Shown piece by piece: positions 1-9,358 of a DNA stretch of 64,000 nt (positions are counted from its first letter, which is position 1; every line of letters starts with the position of its first letter). Made by a program: the position numbers and the translations under genes. A model generated the notes under the pieces. The model did no database searches. It was not told where the DNA came from and saw only the letters and a program-made list of their open reading frames with translations. The DNA is from Porphyrobacter sp. HT-58-2 (GTDB lineage Bacteria; Pseudomonadota; Alphaproteobacteria; Sphingomonadales; Sphingomonadaceae). The stretch lies in contig NZ_CP022600.1 in NCBI RefSeq assembly GCF_002952215.1, forward strand, positions 2,790,001 to 2,854,000. Reading direction: 5' to 3'.

Positions 1-729
1 GGCCTGTCGGGGCTGGAGACCACCCGCCGGATCAAGGCGAACCCGGCGAGCGCGCATATCCCGGTGATCTTCATGACCGGCCTGACCGATCCTGATCATG
101 TCATCGCTGCCCTTGAAACCGGCGGGGTCGACTACGTCCGCAAGCCTGTGGTGGTCGGCGAACTGCTGGCGCGCATGAGGGTGCATCTTGCCAATGCCCG
201 CGCCTCGTACCGCTCGCGCCTCGCCTTGGGCCGCGCCGGGCGCAGCCTTGCGGCTATCGGCATTGCAGGCGACCTGCTGTGGTGCACGCCGCAGGCCGAG
301 GGCCTGTTTCAGCGCCTTGACCCTGACTGGGACAGCAACAGCAGCAGGGTGCCGTTAGGCCTTGCTCCCGCCCTTGCCCAATTGCGCGGCGATCCGGGCC
401 ACGGCAGCAACGTCACGCTCAAGCTTGCCGGGATCGAGATCGAGGTCGCGCTGGCCGAAAGCGACCGCCCCGAAGAGGCGCTGTTCAAGATCACCGAAGT
501 GGGCGAGGCTTCCAAGGTCGATGTCCTGCTGCGCAACACCGATCTGACCCGGCGCGAGGCCGAGGTGCTGTTGTGGGTCAGCTATGGCAAGACCAACCGC
601 ACGGTCAGCGAGATTCTCGGCATCAGCCCGCGCACGGTCAACAAGCACCTGGAGCAGGTGTTCCGAAAGCTCGGTGTGGAAACGCGCGCTGCCGCAACTG
701 CAGTCGCTGTGCGGTATCTTTCTGAATAA
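1..729 (+). CDS. LuxR-type response regulator (5' partial)
   Basis: The frame is open from base 1, so the gene starts upstream of the window; 242 residues are visible. The first part is the C-terminal half of a receiver domain, with the conserved Thr in IFMTG and the Lys-Pro pair in YVRKPV; the phospho-acceptor Asp lies outside the window. The last 60 residues are a LuxR/GerE helix-turn-helix, beginning LTRREAEVLLWVSYGKTN and continuing with ISPRTVNKHLEQVFRKLGV. A middle stretch of about 100 residues matches nothing I recognise. The protein should be a DNA-binding regulator controlled by phosphorylation; its kinase and targets are not visible. A 6-bp inverted repeat (735-740/752-757) follows the stop and may be a weak terminator. 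Confidence 0.9.
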   Translation, partial: GLSGLETTRRIKANPASAHIPVIFMTGLTDPDHVIAALETGGVDYVRKPVVVGELLARMRVHLANARASYRSRLALGRAGRSLAAIGIAGDLLWCTPQAEGLFQRLDPDWDSNSSRVPLGLAPALAQLRGDPGHGSNVTLKLAGIEIEVALAESDRPEEALFKITEVGEASKVDVLLRNTDLTRREAEVLLWVSYGKTNRTVSEILGISPRTVNKHLEQVFRKLGVETRAAATAVAVRYLSE

Positions 730-890
730 ATTCAGACACCTGAACCAAAGGGGTGTCGATCAGCCGCACACCCTACGTCATTTGGACACTTACCCAAACC
801 CGGCAGCTTGCCATGGGTAGCAGCGTGGATCGGAGACCGAGGTTGCGCAGCCAGTGCAACCAGTGACAAACGTCTGATCGGAGTGAGTAA

Positions 891-1898
891 ATGGCCGGAG
901 TACGGGTTGGAAATCGGATCATCGGGGCAGATTCCCCCGTTACGGTCGGATGGGAGAACATCGGCCGGGTGGAAGGCGGCCCGATCAAGCAGTTTGTCTT
1001 CACCTGGTTCCAGCCGGCCGTCCTGTTCGGCCTGATCGCCTTCTGGTATTACGCCCCCAACGAATGGGCGCTTGCCTCGATCGGGATTGCGATCGGCCTC
1101 GGTTTCAAGGTGCTGCTGCTGGGCCTCGAATGGGTCAATCCGCGGTATCGCAGCTGGCAGCTGACCTGGAAGGAATTCGCCACCGACGTCTTCTATGTCG
1201 GGATGGGCTACACGCTGCTGCGGATCGTTGACGCCTATATCGGCGACGGGGTGATGATCGAGGCTGTTCAGAACGCCTTCGATTGGGAAAAGGTCTCGTG
1301 GTTCACAGGCCTCCCGCTGCTCGTTCAGGCCATCCTGATTTCGATGATTTTCGATTTTGGCCAATACTGGATGCATCGCGGGATGCACAACTGGTATCCG
1401 CTGTGGCTGACCCACGCGCCGCACCACTACATCACCCAGCTCAACATCAACAAAGGCGCGGTCGGAAACCCGGTCGAACTGTTCCTGATCGGTTTGGGGA
1501 TTGGCGGGTTCTTCGATTTCCTGCCCCGCGCGGCCCTGCTGGCGGGCGCGATCGGCATGGCGGTGGGAACCTATCAGCACATCAATGTGCGCTTCAACAC
1601 CCCGCGCTGGTGGAGGTTCATCTTCAACACCACCGAGCATCATTCGGTTCACCATTCGCAGGACTACGAAGCAACCCGCAGCAATTACGCCAGCACCTGG
1701 ATCATCTGGGATCGCATTTTCGGCACCTGCGTCGATGGAGAGGCCGAACTCCTGGGCATGGAGGGCGGTCGCCGCATGGATATCGCCGAAACCATGGTGT
1801 TCCCCTTCACTGAGGGTTACAAGACCTTCAAGGCATGGTTGCGCGGGCGGTTACAGACACCCGAGACTGCCGAGCCGCAGGCGGAGCCGGCCGAGTGA
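891..1898 (+). CDS. Sterol desaturase / fatty acid hydroxylase family membrane protein
   Basis: This 335-residue integral membrane protein belongs to the di-iron fatty acid hydroxylase superfamily. The histidine clusters that bind the di-iron centre are all present: HRGMH near residue 163, HAPHH near 175 and EHHSVHH near 249. Hydrophobic helices lie around residues 37-85, 140-160 and 195-225. Family members hydroxylate or desaturate lipids, sterols, carotenoids or hopanoids; the substrate cannot be told from the sequence. The stop overlaps the GTG start of the next gene (GTGA), so the two are probably translationally coupled. The C-terminal tail is Glu/Pro/Ala-rich and probably disordered. 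Confidence 0.88.
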   Translation: MAGVRVGNRIIGADSPVTVGWENIGRVEGGPIKQFVFTWFQPAVLFGLIAFWYYAPNEWALASIGIAIGLGFKVLLLGLEWVNPRYRSWQLTWKEFATDVFYVGMGYTLLRIVDAYIGDGVMIEAVQNAFDWEKVSWFTGLPLLVQAILISMIFDFGQYWMHRGMHNWYPLWLTHAPHHYITQLNINKGAVGNPVELFLIGLGIGGFFDFLPRAALLAGAIGMAVGTYQHINVRFNTPRWWRFIFNTTEHHSVHHSQDYEATRSNYASTWIIWDRIFGTCVDGEAELLGMEGGRRMDIAETMVFPFTEGYKTFKAWLRGRLQTPETAEPQAEPAE

Positions 1899-2626
1899 GC
1901 CGCGCCCCGGCCGGGCAGAGCGCGCTGCGTACGGGCATTGACCTGCCCTATATCGACCGCATCTGGCGCGCGTCCGGCGAGGTCGCAATCGACGAAGCCT
2001 TGACCCCTGAAGAGGCTTTCCAGCGGCTTGATCCGCTATTCCAGACCCCCGGCACGCGCTATGCCGTCGAAGGCAATACGCTCGCTTATGCCAAGCACAA
2101 TCCTGCCGCGCAGGACAAGCTGGCCACTTTCACCAGCGGGACTCTGCGGGTGGAACGGGGTCATGACGGAAAGTCGCGGCTGCTGTTCCATGTAAGGAGC
2201 AACGCGCTGCTGCTATGCTTCCTTGCGCCCCTGCTGTTTCTGGGTTTCGCGCAACTGATGGTTACCATCAACGCATGGGAAAAGGCGGACGCTGCGGCGG
2301 TTCAGTCAGCCGAGAAAAAGGTCGCAGACAAGCCGAAGGTCAAGCACGAACTCCACCCGATCGACAAGCTGCTCGGCGCGCCGGAGCCGGAAGATCCGGA
2401 AAAGAAGAAGGAAAAGGCGAAGGACAAGAAGAAGGAGAAGTTCGATCCGACCGGCGCCTATGTGCTCGCGGGGCTGTTCTTCCTCATCTATCTTGTCGGT
2501 CGCATGTTGGAGCCGTGGCTCCTCAAGCGCACCTTGCGTGCAGCCTTGTTGGGCAGGCTCGACGACACGCAAACACAGACCAACCGACGCGATAGTGGTT
2601 CGGTCGCGCAACCGGAGGCCTGCTGA
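1895..2626 (+). CDS. Two-helix membrane protein coupled to the hydroxylase gene
   Basis: I do not recognise a family. I chose the GTG at 1895 because it overlaps the upstream stop (GTGA); an in-frame ATG at 1835 would lie deep inside the hydroxylase gene. The 243-residue product has a soluble N-terminal domain of about 100 residues, a first membrane helix around 102-125 (LLLCFLAPLLFLGFAQLM), a strongly charged Lys/Glu/Asp linker (about 135-185, repeated KKKEK-like runs), and a second helix near 188-207 (YVLAGLFFLIYLVGRML). The layout suggests an inner-membrane partner of the hydroxylase, but that rests on gene order alone. Confidence 0.75.
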   Translation: MSRAPAGQSALRTGIDLPYIDRIWRASGEVAIDEALTPEEAFQRLDPLFQTPGTRYAVEGNTLAYAKHNPAAQDKLATFTSGTLRVERGHDGKSRLLFHVRSNALLLCFLAPLLFLGFAQLMVTINAWEKADAAAVQSAEKKVADKPKVKHELHPIDKLLGAPEPEDPEKKKEKAKDKKKEKFDPTGAYVLAGLFFLIYLVGRMLEPWLLKRTLRAALLGRLDDTQTQTNRRDSGSVAQPEAC

Positions 2627-2937
2627 GGCCTAGCCGCGCGCCTCTGCGTCGTCGCACACCATTGCAGATTATTCCAAGCTGATAGCAGAAATCAGCAAGT
2701 CTATATTATTTATAGAATATATCTGACTATGTAATAATATCACGCATCAGGCCATTTTACCTCGTTTTCATAAGTCAAATGGCCCATAGCGGATTATTAC
2801 TCAAACCCACATTAGTATGAATATTGCACTGCGCGCGTGGGGAATCGTGCGGGCAATTGCATGAACCTGCGCGCCGAACGATGCAGGTCAGGCCGCCAAA
2901 GGGGAGGATAATAATAACCCAGCTATCGGGGGCAAAG
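2627..2937 (+). promoter_or_regulatory. AT-rich leader upstream of the TonB-dependent receptor
   Basis: This 311-bp gap has no gene I can support. Positions about 2655-2820 are far more AT-rich than the surrounding DNA, with TATATTATTTATAGAATATA-like runs near 2701-2721. That pattern fits a promoter and leader region for the large receptor that follows. No clear sigma-70 or Fur box could be assigned by eye. The frame of the receptor stays open upstream to 2824, but its good signal peptide begins at 2938. Confidence 0.5.
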
Positions 2938-5900
2938 ATGAACATTGCAAAGAACGCGCTGATCCGTCGCACTCTCCTTTCCACCACGCTCCTGACCGGG
3001 ATCGCGCTCGCTGCGCCGGCCATGGCCACCGAGGACCTCACAGCCGAGGTCCTGGCCGAGGATGCAGCCGCTGATGCCGCAGCTGAGGCCCCTGAAGATG
3101 GCCCGATTGTGGTCACCGGCTCGCGCCTTCGCCGTGATTCGAACCTCGATTCACCTTCGCCGGTTGTCAGCATCACCGCCGAAAGTTTCCGCGGCGAACA
3201 GGAAGTCGCCGATGCGCTGCGCACCATTCCGGCGCTGTCAGCCTCCGTCAGCTCCGCCCAGTCAGTGGCGCCGGGCGAAGTCGGGTCGGGCGGCGCGGTG
3301 GGCGCGGCAACGCTCAACCTGCGCGCTCTGGGTGCGGAACGCACGCTGGTGCTGGTCAACGGCCGCCGCCACGTCGCGGGTGTTGCCGAGACTTCGGTTG
3401 TCGACATTAATTCCATTCCCTCGGCTCTGATCAAGGAGGTTGAAGTCCTCACCGGCGGCGCCTCGGCGGTCTATGGGGCCGACGCAGTGACGGGTGTGGT
3501 CAACTTCATCCTCGACCGCGAATTCGACGGGCTCGAAGTCGGCCTTAACGGCAGCATCTCCGATCGTGGCGATGGCGAGAGTTTCGATGGCTACGTAAAG
3601 TTCGGCAAGAACTTTGCCGACGGGCGCGGCAACATCACGCTGGTAGGCGATTATGCCTATGACAAGGGTATTCGCTTCGGTGATCGCGCACAGTTCCGCG
3701 ACGGCAATCTGGCGACCAACGGGCCAAACCCGGACCTGCGTTTCCAGCGCGGCGATCTCGGCACAAATACGCCCAATTTCAGCAACTTCTTCAGCCTTGC
3801 CAACGGCCGTTTTCCCTATGGTTTCGTGATCCCTACCCCGGGCAGCTCGCGTTACAACCAGATCTTCCCGACGGGGACCACGCCGACGACCGCCGAACAG
3901 GCACTGATCGACCGTGCGCTCGCCGCGCCGACCCGCGCCATCGGCCCGCAATACCAGTTCAACATCACCTCGGCCGGCGGGGTGATCATCCCGGCGAACT
4001 TCGCCGATCCCTTCTCCGACATCGACGGCAACGGGCGGAGCGACTGCACCGAGAGCTTCACCGGCTTCAACGGCCTGTTCGACTATGCGGGCTTTGGTGC
4101 GCTGGGTGGATGCTGGATCGCAACCGGCAATGGGATCGACGTGATTACCGACGACGGCCTCATCGCCAGCAACTTCAACTCCTTCGGCGGTCAGGCCGTT
4201 ATCTTCGACAATAACGGCTTCCTCATTCCTCAGACCGAGCGTGGCGGCTTCAACGTGCTGGCCGATTACGACATCAGCGACAAGGTGAACGCCTATTTCG
4301 AAGGCAAGTATTTCCGCCAGGAAACCACCTTCGGCACCAATCAGAACTCGTTTTACGACCTTCTGACAATCGCGCCTGACAACCCCTTCATCCCGGACGT
4401 GCTGCGGCCGATTTCCGATGCCGCAGGTGGCCTATTCATCACCCGCGACCCGACCGACCTCGGCCCCAATATCGACACCAACATCTCCGAGACCTTCCGC
4501 TTTGTGGGCGGGTTCAAGGGTGATCTGACCGACGAGATCGCATTCGACCTGTCGGCCAACTGGGGGCGTTACGACCTCAAGTCGATCAACCGCAACAACG
4601 TGCTTTACGACCGGTTCCTCGCGGCAATCGACGTGACGAGCGATGCACAGGGCAACCCGGTATGCCGCAGCGAGCTTGATCCGACCGTACGTTCGCCCTC
4701 GACCCCGTTCGGTATCCCGACCGGCGAGTTCGGCTATCTCACCTTCGTGCCGGGCCAGGGCCAGTGCAAACCTGCCAACCTGTTCGGGGTGGGTTCGATC
4801 AGCCAGGAGGCGGTCGATTTCATGACCGTCACCACCACAAACACCTTCCGGACCGAACTGTTCGAGATTCATGGCCTTGTCAGCGGCGACACCTCGGCCT
4901 TCTTCAACCTGCCCTATGACAGCATCCAATTTGCGCTGGGTGCCGAATATCGCCACGAAAAGAGCAATTCGGTCTTCGATCCGCTGGTACGCGGCATCCT
5001 GCCGGTCACCACGGTCGACGGCACGGCAGGGCAGTTCGTGGGCGATGCGCCGGGCTTTGACGGCAACGGCTTCTCGCAGACCTCGCTTGCTACCCCGCCC
5101 GACGGGTTCTTCCAGAATTCGGGCGGCAGCTACAGTGTCGTCGATATCTTCGGTGAAATCGGCACGACGCTGGTCGAAGGCGTGCCCTTTGTCGAGGAGC
5201 TGCGACTTGAACTTGCCGGACGCTATTCGGACTACAGCACGGTTGGCGGGGTGTTCACCTACGCCATCAACGGCTTCTGGGCGCCGATCGAGGACGTGCG
5301 CTTCCGCGGCACCTATTCGCGTGCAGTGCGCGCGCCGAACATTTCGGAACTGTTTGCCCCTCCGCAGGCTGCATTCTTCCGGCCTTTCGATCCGTGCGAT
5401 CAGACCGAAATCGACCGGTTGAGCGCGGCGGGCGATCCCAACGTCACCAACCGTATCGCCAACTGCCGTGCGGACGGCATTCCCGAAGGCTTCTCGGACC
5501 CGCTCAGCGCCCGCTTTGCCGGGACCATCGCCGGCAATCCCGACCTGCGCGAGGAAACTGCCGATACCTACACTGTCGGTGTGGTGCTGCAGCCGCGCTT
5601 CATCCCCGGCCTTGCGATCACGGCGGATTACTACAACATCCGGATCGACGACGCGATCAGCACCATCGCCGCACAGGATGTGGTCGACAACTGCTATGAC
5701 AGCACCAACTTCCCCAATGATTTCTGCAACAGCTTCACCCGCAACCGGGATGCAGCCTCGGCGCAGTTTCTTGGCTTCAACTCGCTCAACCTGACGACCA
5801 TCAATTTCGTTCGTATCGAGACAGCCGGGCTGGATGCCTCGGTTTCGTACAGGACGACCATCGGCCAGCATCGCCTGGGGCTTTCGGCCACGGCCTCGTG

Positions 5901-6294
5901 GACCGACAAGATCGACTTCTTCTTCGATCCGACCGATCTTACCCGGATCGATCCCGAGCTGGGCGAAATCCAGCGTCCGGAATGGTCAGGCCGCGCGACA
6001 GCGACCTACGGGATCGGCGATTTCAATCTGAACTACACAGTCACCTATCTCGACGGGATGGCGCTGCGCGGGGTGGAAATCGAAACGATCGACGCTCAGT
6101 TCGGCCCGGCGGGGCTGGTGGACGAGACCTGGACGCACAATATCGGCGCGTCCTACACCTTTACCAACCTCGGGCTGGAAGTGTTCGGCGGGATCAACAA
6201 CCTGTCGGACGTGAAGCCTTTCATCACTGAGCGTGCCTATCCGGTCAGCCCCATCGGGCGGTCGTTCTTCCTTGGACTGCGCTGGACGATGTAG
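2938..6294 (+). CDS. TonB-dependent outer membrane receptor
   Basis: This is an outer-membrane beta-barrel transporter of 1118 residues, energised through TonB-ExbBD. The ATG at 2938 was chosen because it opens a clear signal peptide (MNIAKNALIRRTLLSTTLL, then a hydrophobic stretch ending near APAMA). A TonB-box-like segment (IVVTGSR) comes shortly after, followed by a plug domain containing LRALGAERTLVLVNGRRH and GGASAVYGADAVTGVVNF, then a long barrel. Two extracellular-loop regions carry Cys pairs and Asp-rich sequence. The size and plug style match the large receptors common in sphingomonads for plant-derived or peptide-like substrates; the ligand is unknown. No sigma/anti-sigma pair or substrate enzymes flank it. 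It reads into a shared convergent terminator. Confidence 0.93.
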   Translation: MNIAKNALIRRTLLSTTLLTGIALAAPAMATEDLTAEVLAEDAAADAAAEAPEDGPIVVTGSRLRRDSNLDSPSPVVSITAESFRGEQEVADALRTIPALSASVSSAQSVAPGEVGSGGAVGAATLNLRALGAERTLVLVNGRRHVAGVAETSVVDINSIPSALIKEVEVLTGGASAVYGADAVTGVVNFILDREFDGLEVGLNGSISDRGDGESFDGYVKFGKNFADGRGNITLVGDYAYDKGIRFGDRAQFRDGNLATNGPNPDLRFQRGDLGTNTPNFSNFFSLANGRFPYGFVIPTPGSSRYNQIFPTGTTPTTAEQALIDRALAAPTRAIGPQYQFNITSAGGVIIPANFADPFSDIDGNGRSDCTESFTGFNGLFDYAGFGALGGCWIATGNGIDVITDDGLIASNFNSFGGQAVIFDNNGFLIPQTERGGFNVLADYDISDKVNAYFEGKYFRQETTFGTNQNSFYDLLTIAPDNPFIPDVLRPISDAAGGLFITRDPTDLGPNIDTNISETFRFVGGFKGDLTDEIAFDLSANWGRYDLKSINRNNVLYDRFLAAIDVTSDAQGNPVCRSELDPTVRSPSTPFGIPTGEFGYLTFVPGQGQCKPANLFGVGSISQEAVDFMTVTTTNTFRTELFEIHGLVSGDTSAFFNLPYDSIQFALGAEYRHEKSNSVFDPLVRGILPVTTVDGTAGQFVGDAPGFDGNGFSQTSLATPPDGFFQNSGGSYSVVDIFGEIGTTLVEGVPFVEELRLELAGRYSDYSTVGGVFTYAINGFWAPIEDVRFRGTYSRAVRAPNISELFAPPQAAFFRPFDPCDQTEIDRLSAAGDPNVTNRIANCRADGIPEGFSDPLSARFAGTIAGNPDLREETADTYTVGVVLQPRFIPGLAITADYYNIRIDDAISTIAAQDVVDNCYDSTNFPNDFCNSFTRNRDAASAQFLGFNSLNLTTINFVRIETAGLDASVSYRTTIGQHRLGLSATASWTDKIDFFFDPTDLTRIDPELGEIQRPEWSGRATATYGIGDFNLNYTVTYLDGMALRGVEIETIDAQFGPAGLVDETWTHNIGASYTFTNLGLEVFGGINNLSDVKPFITERAYPVSPIGRSFFLGLRWTM

Positions 6295-6321
6295 GAACGC
6301 TCGCCAGCGCGTTTCCGGAAG

Positions 6322-6354
6322 AGCCGGGGGGCCTTGTCAGGCTTCCCGGCTTTT
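6322..6354 (+). terminator. Intrinsic terminator after the TonB-dependent receptor
   Basis: A 12-bp stem (AGCCGGGGGGCC pairing with GGCTTCCCGGCT, allowing G-U pairs) with a 6-nt loop is followed by TTTT. It begins 28 bp after the receptor stop and overlaps the end of the convergent frnE-like gene, which it may also help terminate. Confidence 0.7.
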
Positions 6355-7029
6355 CTGTGCCACCCGCCTGAGCGCGTTGACATAGACCTCTGGGGACTGT
6401 GCGCCGGGGATGAGGTACTTGCCGGAAACGATCATCGCCGGGACTCCGGTGATATTGAGATCCCACGCCTGCTGTTCCTCGGCGATCACCCGCGCCTCGA
6501 GTGCGGGATCGTCAAGCGCCGCCTTGGCCGCCTCACGGTGCAGGCCGACCGAGGCCGCGATATCCAGCAACACCGCCCGCTCGCCCAGCCGCTCACGCCG
6601 GTTGAAGTGCGCGCTGAACAGCGCCAGCTTCAGCCGCGTCTGCACCTCGGGGCCAGCCTGTTCGAGCGCGAAGGCGAGCAGCTTGTGGCAATCGCGCGTG
6701 TTCCACATCATCGCCGGCGGGGCTTCGCCCTCTCCTTCCCACGACAACGAGACCCCCGCCCCTTCCGCAATCGTCTTCATCTGCCCGCGAAGCCGCGCGC
6801 CCTCTTCCGCCGGGCGGCCATATTTACGCTGCAGATGCGCCTCCTGCTCCTCACCCTCAGGCGGCATCTGCGGGTTCAGTTCGAACGGGCGCCAGCGGAT
6901 CTCCGCCGTGATCTCTCCATCAAGCTCGGCCAGCGCCTTCTGCAATTGTCCATAACCGATCAGGCACCACGGACACATGACATCGGAGTAGATGTCGATG
7001 GTCAGGCTCCGGGGGCTCTGGGCGTTCAT
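6337..7029 (-). CDS. DsbA-family oxidoreductase (FrnE-like)
   Basis: This 230-residue cytoplasmic protein of the DsbA/FrnE thioredoxin-fold family shows the redox motif CPWC in IYSDVMCPWCLIGYGQL and the family-typical GVPAMIVSGKYLIPGAQ near the C-terminus. No signal peptide is present. The ATG at 7029 overlaps the upstream nudC stop (ATGA), which fixes the start over an in-frame ATG five codons earlier. FrnE-like proteins act as disulfide reductases or isomerases; 2-hydroxychromene-2-carboxylate isomerases share the fold but not the CPWC motif. It is the last gene of a three-gene minus-strand operon. Confidence 0.88.
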   Translation of the reverse strand: MNAQSPRSLTIDIYSDVMCPWCLIGYGQLQKALAELDGEITAEIRWRPFELNPQMPPEGEEQEAHLQRKYGRPAEEGARLRGQMKTIAEGAGVSLSWEGEGEAPPAMMWNTRDCHKLLAFALEQAGPEVQTRLKLALFSAHFNRRERLGERAVLLDIAASVGLHREAAKAALDDPALEARVIAEEQQAWDLNITGVPAMIVSGKYLIPGAQSPEVYVNALRRVAQKSREA

Positions 7030-7919
7030 CGGTCCAGCCACCAACTGACCAGATGATGCGCAATGGCGAAGGGACGCGGGAAATAGAGCAGGTCAGTGCC
7101 ATGCTCGCCCGCCGCGCGGGCCTCTTCCAGCTCGGCACGGGTGAACCAGCGCGCATCTTCCAGTTCAGTCTTGTCGATGGTGAGTTCGGGATCGTCGGCC
7201 ACGCTGGTGCAGCCGATCATCAGCTGGCTCGGGAAAGGCCAAGGCTGGCTGGCGATGTAGCGCACATCACGCACACGCACGCCAGCCTCTTCGTGAATTT
7301 CGCGCGCGACCGCTTCCTCGATCGTCTCGCCCGGCTCCACGAAGCCTGCGAGCGCGGAATACATCCGCGGCGGGAAACGGGGCTGACGACCGAGCAGCAG
7401 CCGGTCTTCATGTTCCACCAGCATGATGGTCACCGGATCGGTGCGGGGAAAGTGATCAGTGCCGCAAGCCTCGCAATGCCGCTGCCAGCCGCCCTTCACC
7501 AGCTTGGTCGGGGCGCCGCAATTGGCGCAGAAGCGATGCCGCGCGTGCCAATCGATGAGGCTCCTCGCCCCGCCATAGATCGCCAGATCCTCCGGCTGGA
7601 GCATCTGCATCACCTGCCATGCGCGCGGCATGGCGGGGCCGCCGGAACCTTCGGCGGGAACCGGAGCAAAATGCGCCTTGTCATCGAGCATGCCGAGGAA
7701 CACCAGCTCCGCATCGGGCGCCACATCGGCGATGGTGTGCCACAACAGGCGCCCCTGATCGTCGAATTCGGGCAGCAAGCCATCAAGGTTCATCACCCGC
7801 GCCCGCCAGTTCATCAGGTTCCCGAGCGCGGCCTGATCGACCCGGATATGATCCGCCCGGTCAAGCGGCGAACCGGCAAAGGCCATCAGCGGAGCCGCAG
7901 AGGAAGCTGGCGCGTGCAT
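7026..7919 (-). CDS. nudC: NAD(+) diphosphatase / RNA deNADding Nudix hydrolase NudC
   Basis: This 297-residue protein has the NudC layout. An N-terminal domain is followed by a four-Cys zinc ribbon (FCANCG and HCEACG), the Nudix box GFVEPGETIEEAV..REIHEEAGV, and the NudC-specific signature SQPWPFPSQLM. Family members hydrolyse NAD(H) to NMN and AMP and remove NAD caps from RNA. The start ATG at 7919 shares a base with the stop of the upstream hydrolase (TGATG), and the stop overlaps the next start, so the three genes form a tightly coupled operon. A longer open frame to 8090 lies inside the upstream gene and was rejected. Confidence 0.93.
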   Translation of the reverse strand: MHAPASSAAPLMAFAGSPLDRADHIRVDQAALGNLMNWRARVMNLDGLLPEFDDQGRLLWHTIADVAPDAELVFLGMLDDKAHFAPVPAEGSGGPAMPRAWQVMQMLQPEDLAIYGGARSLIDWHARHRFCANCGAPTKLVKGGWQRHCEACGTDHFPRTDPVTIMLVEHEDRLLLGRQPRFPPRMYSALAGFVEPGETIEEAVAREIHEEAGVRVRDVRYIASQPWPFPSQLMIGCTSVADDPELTIDKTELEDARWFTRAELEEARAAGEHGTDLLYFPRPFAIAHHLVSWWLDR

Positions 7920-9241
7920 CAGGCGGCCTGCTTCTTTTTCGCACGCATCATCGCCATGTCGGCTTCCATCGCGGCCATGAATTCGTCGCGGATCGGATAG
8001 GCTTCCGCCGGCATGTACTGGGTGAACAGACAGCTGCGCAGGCCGAGGTCGAAATCGACCGCCGCCAGCGTTCCAGCCGCCCCGCCCCAACCGAACTGTG
8101 CGCCCTTGGAACGCCCGCCCGCGCCGTGGCCCTCGCCTTCAACCCAGCTGCCAGTGAGATCGACCGTCGCCGGGACAAGGTTCGAAGTTCCGACCCGCAC
8201 CGCTTCCTCGCTCATGACGAACTTGCCGTCGAGCCGGCCATAGCCCAGCAACATCCTGAGGAAGCGGTCGTAATCCTTCGGACTCGACACCAGCCCGCCG
8301 CCGCCGGCGGGGACTTCGGGCGGATCGAGATAGATCGAATTCGCCCCCGGATCGATCGGGAAAGGCACACCGCCGACGATGCCGTAATTATCGGTCAACC
8401 GGTGCGCCTCGCTCGCTGGAACCTGCATCCACGTGCTGGTCATGCCGCAGGGATCGAATATCCGCTGCTTGAGAAAGGCCTCGAACTCCATCCCGCTCGC
8501 CACCTCGATCACACGCCCAAGCAGATCAATCGAGCAGGAATAGCTCCACTTCGTCGCAGGCTGATACATCAGCGGCAGCCCGGCAAGGCGGTCAGCCCAT
8601 TCTGCAAGGCCCGGCGCAGGGGTGACCGGCTCGATCCCGGGGATCGGCATGCGGCTCACCCGCCCGCCGACCAGACCCTGTTCGTTATAGGCCTTCTGCA
8701 GCGGCCCCTTGCTAATGATCTGATAGCCCAGCCCCGACGTGTGGGTCAGCAGTTGGCGAATGGTGATCGGGCGGATCGCCGGGACAGTCTCCTCAAGCGG
8801 ACCTTCGGGGTCGATCAGCACCTGCATATCGCGGAAGGCGGGCAGAATCTCGGCGACTGGCTGATCGAGGCCGAGCTTGCCTTCGTCGATCAGGATCATC
8901 GTCGCCATGCCGGTAATCGGCTTCGACATCGAATAGATGCGGAACAGGGAATTTTCGTCCACCGGCGTCGGCTTGGCGAGCGAGAGCGTGCCGCCGCCCA
9001 CCGTGTGGGCGTGATCTTCCTGCCCCCAGCCGAAAGTCATGTAGAGGTTGGCGAGCTTGCGGGTGCCGACGTATTTCTGCGCCAGTGCGGCAACTGCGGG
9101 CCAATTCTCCGAAACATCATGGGCAAGCAATTGGCGGCCAAACGGCAAGCCAGCGAGCGCCGCGCCGCCCGCGAAAAGCGCGCTTTGCCGGAACAGGTCG
9201 CGGCGCGAGACAACGGGCGAAACAAAGCTGGTGTTGGTCAT
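7919..9241 (-). CDS. Tat-exported serine hydrolase, class C beta-lactamase family
   Basis: A 440-residue periplasmic protein starts at the ATG at 9241. A twin-arginine signal, SRRDLFRQSALFAGGAALAG, follows about ten residues in. The acyl-serine motif SMSK (in RIYSMSKPITGMATM) and a Tyr-containing second motif (WSYSCSIDLLG) mark the beta-lactamase/penicillin-binding-protein fold. Such proteins are usually esterases or D-amino peptidases rather than true AmpC enzymes, so drug resistance should not be assumed. It is the promoter-proximal gene of the operon with nudC and the FrnE-like gene. An upstream in-frame extension to 9358 lacks signal-peptide features. Confidence 0.88.
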   Translation of the reverse strand: MTNTSFVSPVVSRRDLFRQSALFAGGAALAGLPFGRQLLAHDVSENWPAVAALAQKYVGTRKLANLYMTFGWGQEDHAHTVGGGTLSLAKPTPVDENSLFRIYSMSKPITGMATMILIDEGKLGLDQPVAEILPAFRDMQVLIDPEGPLEETVPAIRPITIRQLLTHTSGLGYQIISKGPLQKAYNEQGLVGGRVSRMPIPGIEPVTPAPGLAEWADRLAGLPLMYQPATKWSYSCSIDLLGRVIEVASGMEFEAFLKQRIFDPCGMTSTWMQVPASEAHRLTDNYGIVGGVPFPIDPGANSIYLDPPEVPAGGGGLVSSPKDYDRFLRMLLGYGRLDGKFVMSEEAVRVGTSNLVPATVDLTGSWVEGEGHGAGGRSKGAQFGWGGAAGTLAAVDFDLGLRSCLFTQYMPAEAYPIRDEFMAAMEADMAMMRAKKKQAA

Positions 9242-9358
9242 CGGGGCAGAATCTCCGGATCGGGTGCGCGGCCCTGTCTGCGGCAGGGCGCGGCGCGGGT
9301 CAATCATGCGGTCGGAAGGTCGCTTGCAATCGAAAGGTGCCTTATCCATATAAGACAC

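Noticed and set aside
4432..5871. 479-residue open frame antisense to the TonB-dependent receptor
   Set aside because: Shadow frame: no ribosome-binding site or domain, and the plus strand has continuous beta-barrel sequence.
7919..9241. Antibiotic-resistance beta-lactamase
   Set aside because: The SxxK and Tyr motifs are shared with esterases and peptidases; nothing identifies a true AmpC enzyme.
7619..9358. Long plus-strand frame across nudC and the serine hydrolase
   Set aside because: Only its last 222 bases (9359-9580) look like a gene; the rest is antisense to two well-supported proteins.
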